From Eubacteriales bacterium (GTDB lineage Bacteria; Bacillota_A; Clostridia; Christensenellales; Aristaeellaceae), in assembly GCA_028692205.1 (NCBI GenBank), contig JAQUXV010000121.1:1-7468 (forward strand): a stretch of DNA of 7,468 bases, given 5' to 3'. Shown one piece after another: positions 5,527-7,468 of the stretch. Each line of letters opens with the position of its first letter. The first letter of the stretch is position 1. Under the pieces are notes generated by a model. The model made no database searches, had not been told where the DNA came from, and saw nothing but the letters and a program-made list of their open reading frames with translations. A program made the position numbers and the translations under genes.

Positions 5527-6912
5527 TCAGATCGGGTAGCCGTTTTCCGCCGTGTTCAGCGCGCGGCCGGAACTTTCCGGCCGGGGATCATACAGGCTGC
5601 CCTCATGCGGAGCGTTGATGCGGTGCGCGGTTTTTACCCACACATTCTGATGGCGGAAACGGAACAGGCCCCAAATCTGCGCCGTCGCAACGATGACGGT
5701 GTTCAGCACAAGGCTCAGGATATTCACAAACAGGGACAGGGGACGGAATTTTTCGTGGTTGTCCAGCCAGTCCGCCACATAAAACAGAATAATGAACGAA
5801 TACAGGAACACCAACAGGCTGGGATAGTTGACGGCAAACCAGTCCCAGAAGGTGAGGGCTGTCTGCGCGGTGGGCAGCAGCCCCGTCCAGTTGAAAATCT
5901 GCAATATCAGGCTGAGAGCGAATTGGATAATCATTACGATAAACGGGGTGAGGCTGTACACATACAGGAAGGTGCTGATGAATTCGCCAAAACTGATGCG
6001 CTTTTCCTTGTACGCGCGAAAAATACGGCGCGTGTTTTTGAAACAGACAAACCAGTGCCCCTGCGCCCAGCGAATGCGCTGGCGAAGGCTGGCGCGCCAA
6101 CGGGTGGGCTTTTCATCGTAGATGCGGACGTTGTTGTTCCACAGAATACGCTTGCCTTCGCAGGTGGCCTCCACCTGCAGCTCAAAATCCTCTGTCAGCG
6201 ACATGGCTGTCCAGCCGCCGCGCTTGTTAAGGTATTCCGAACGCACGGCAAAGCCCGTGCCGCCGATGACGCAGTTGATGCCGATGCGGCTTTTGGCGTA
6301 CTGGAAGAAACGGTTGGTGATGGTGTAGCTCATGTAATAGTACAGCGCCACCAGACCGTTTTTATTTTTGCAGCCCAGATAGCACTGCACGATATCCGCT
6401 TCCGGATGGTCGATGAACTGGCTGTTGACCTCTTTGAACAGGTTGGTATCAATGCGGTTGTCCGCGTCGAAAAACATGACCAGATCATACTTTTCGTGAT
6501 AATCTTTGAGGGTGTTTAGCGCTTTTTGCAGCACGATGGGCTTGCCGGTAGGCGTGTCGGGGCTCTCCTTGTGGCTTTCCAGCACCTTTGCGCCCATACG
6601 CCGCGCGATAGCGGCCGTCTGATCCTCGCAGTTATCGGCGAGGATATAGAAATCGTACAGTTCTTTGGGGTAGTCCATAGACTGCAGATTTTCCACGATA
6701 CCGGAAATGACCTGCTCTTCATTATGCGCGGGCACGAGCACCAGATATTTAAGCTTTGGATCGTGATCCTCGTAATCCCGGGTAGAGCGCTTGAAACCAA
6801 ATACGCTGATATAAAGCTGATAAAAAATGATTAAAACCAGCCACAGGGTCATGAGCCAGTTAATCACCCCGATGACTGTGTTAACAACCTGCACCTTTGG
6901 TTTGCCTCCCAT
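5527..6912 (-). CDS. Membrane-embedded family 2 glycosyltransferase, QxxRW type
   Basis: A 461-residue inner-membrane GT2 enzyme resembling the single-chain architecture of hyaluronan/NodC/poly-GlcNAc synthases. A membrane helix at about 12-38 leads into a cytoplasmic GT-A domain with LVPAHNEE (59-66), LADNCEDQT (91-99), the metal-binding DADNRID (149-155), VIGGTGFAVR (215-224), the TEDFEL acceptor/base motif (240-245) and QRIRW (278-282). Three or more helices follow (about 311-340, 361-382, 391-415), then a cytoplasmic tail. These motifs are those of processive or lipid-acceptor glycosyltransferases; donor and product are not deducible. It is the first gene after the promoter at 6940-6968. 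The start is uncertain: the ATG at 6912 has AAGG only 3 bases away, whereas a GTG at 6894 (residue 7) has GGGAGG at 10 bases. The stop is TGA. Confidence 0.92.
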   Translation of the reverse strand: MGGKPKVQVVNTVIGVINWLMTLWLVLIIFYQLYISVFGFKRSTRDYEDHDPKLKYLVLVPAHNEEQVISGIVENLQSMDYPKELYDFYILADNCEDQTAAIARRMGAKVLESHKESPDTPTGKPIVLQKALNTLKDYHEKYDLVMFFDADNRIDTNLFKEVNSQFIDHPEADIVQCYLGCKNKNGLVALYYYMSYTITNRFFQYAKSRIGINCVIGGTGFAVRSEYLNKRGGWTAMSLTEDFELQVEATCEGKRILWNNNVRIYDEKPTRWRASLRQRIRWAQGHWFVCFKNTRRIFRAYKEKRISFGEFISTFLYVYSLTPFIVMIIQFALSLILQIFNWTGLLPTAQTALTFWDWFAVNYPSLLVFLYSFIILFYVADWLDNHEKFRPLSLFVNILSLVLNTVIVATAQIWGLFRFRHQNVWVKTAHRINAPHEGSLYDPRPESSGRALNTAENGYPI

Positions 6913-6939
6913 TCACCTTCGCGTAGGGCTAAACATCTT

Positions 6940-6968
6940 CTTATACTCTAATCTGTAAAAAAAGTCAA
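6940..6968 (-). promoter_or_regulatory. Sigma-A type promoter of the glycan operon
   Basis: On the minus strand TTGACT (6968-6963) is separated by exactly 17 bases (6962-6946, starting with a T-run) from TATAAG (6945-6940), one mismatch to consensus in each box. Transcription would start near 6933, giving a leader of about 20 bases before the first glycosyltransferase. The -35 box contains the TGA stop codon of the upstream nucleoside kinase gene. Confidence 0.8.
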
Positions 6969-7468
6969 TGCCGGTCGTAGAACGTACATTCTCCGATAAA
7001 CTCCCGCAATATGCTTAACGGCGGGATCTCGTCCAGCACTTTGTCTTCGATGGGCAGAAAATACTGCAAAAATTTTAGCAGCCGATGAGCCACCAGCGCC
7101 TCGGGCGCGCTTTGGGGAATGCGGGAAAGCAGTGCGAAACTGGCCCGTTTCAGGATGGGCAGTTCGTAATGCAGAGACGTGTTAAACATCACGTCCGCTT
7201 TCTCCTGGTTGGGGAAAATCCACCGCTCTTCGCCCGCGCGGACGCTGGGCCACATATTAATGGTCTTTTCGGGGCTTGTGCCGCGGAACTTCGCATCCCG
7301 CGTGATGCGCCGAAGCAAACGGACGTCGGTGGTGCGGATACGGTTGTGGTTGTCCAGATTGATGCAGGGCAGGGCGCTGACGTAAACGCCGTAGGTCAGC
7401 TGCTCGGGCAGTTCCTGCGTCACCCGGTCGTTCAGGGCGTGGATGCCTTCGAGGATCAGCGGTCCGTT
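6965..7468 (-). CDS. Nucleoside kinase, uridine kinase-like (C-terminal part, cut by right edge)
   Basis: The visible 167 residues are the end of a phosphoribulokinase/uridine-kinase family P-loop protein. The frame is open from the last base of the window, beginning NGPLILEGIHALNDR, the conserved LxxEGxH strand region after the P-loop. Then come YVSALPCINLDNHNRI, the basic RTTDVRLLRRITRDAKFRG, MWPSVRAGEERWIFP, ADVMFNTSLHYELPIL, and the terminal LLKFLQYFLPI and ILREFIG stretches. This pattern matches Bacillota nucleoside kinases of about 550 residues that carry N-terminal TGS and threonyl-tRNA-synthetase-like domains; those parts and the P-loop would lie beyond the edge. The reaction is phosphorylation of a nucleoside by NTP in the cytosol. 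A GTG at 7423 is internal, not a start. It probably belongs to a separate, upstream transcription unit, with no terminator between it and the next promoter. Confidence 0.9.
   Translation of the reverse strand, partial: NGPLILEGIHALNDRVTQELPEQLTYGVYVSALPCINLDNHNRIRTTDVRLLRRITRDAKFRGTSPEKTINMWPSVRAGEERWIFPNQEKADVMFNTSLHYELPILKRASFALLSRIPQSAPEALVAHRLLKFLQYFLPIEDKVLDEIPPLSILREFIGECTFYDRH

Noticed and set aside
5565..5582. 7-bp GGCCGGA/TCCGGCC hairpin as a terminator of the membrane glycosyltransferase
   Set aside because: It lies within the coding region near the 3' end and has no U-run on either strand.
5605..6519. 304-codon plus-strand open frame
   Set aside because: It lies antisense inside the GT2 gene whose catalytic motifs are unmistakable; there is no protein family resemblance.
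6963..7008. Terminator for the nucleoside kinase using the T-run at 6956-6962
   Set aside because: The nearest upstream inverted repeat is loopless, weak and about 20 bases from the T-run; the T-run is better explained as promoter spacer.

Overview
The window looks like chromosomal DNA from a fairly GC-rich (mid-50s % by eye) low-GC-phylum Gram-positive, most likely a gut-type Clostridia member (Bacillota). The reasons are strong AAGGAG/GGAGG ribosome binding sites in front of nearly every gene, a sigma-A type promoter, a Bacillota-style nucleoside kinase, and a condensation-fold acyltransferase next to a DUF6320-like membrane protein, a pairing I associate with Clostridia. Assignment below this level is not possible from the sequence alone.

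Every supported gene is on the minus strand, so the biological order runs from right to left. At the right edge (6965-7468) is the C-terminal third of a uridine-kinase-like nucleoside kinase. Its stop codon sits inside the -35 box of a good promoter (6940-6968). Six co-oriented genes follow: a membrane GT2 glycosyltransferase with a QxxRW motif (5527-6912), UDP-galactopyranose mutase (4217-5353), a second, soluble GT2 glycosyltransferase (3131-4150), a condensation-fold, alcohol-acetyltransferase-like acyltransferase with an extra N-terminal domain (1496-2983), a six-helix DUF6320-like membrane protein (858-1442), and an unrecognised 144-residue protein (366-800). A long hairpin followed by six U residues (235-276) closes the unit. 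A weaker hairpin plus U-run lies between the mutase and the second glycosyltransferase (4181-4210). The left 234 bases hold no convincing gene, except a possible start of another minus-strand gene running off the edge (1-96).

Taken together, the unit reads as a small surface-glycan or glycolipid module. The mutase would supply UDP-galactofuranose, the two glycosyltransferases would build the saccharide at the membrane, and the acyltransferase with its membrane partner could add an acyl or acetyl group to the glycan or a lipid carrier. The enzyme families are seen in the sequence; their joint pathway and the product are inference. No polymerase, flippase or polyprenyl-phosphate sugar transferase is present in the window, so other steps would have to be encoded elsewhere. 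I found no transfer RNA, ribosomal RNA, CRISPR array, insertion sequence or tandem repeat.
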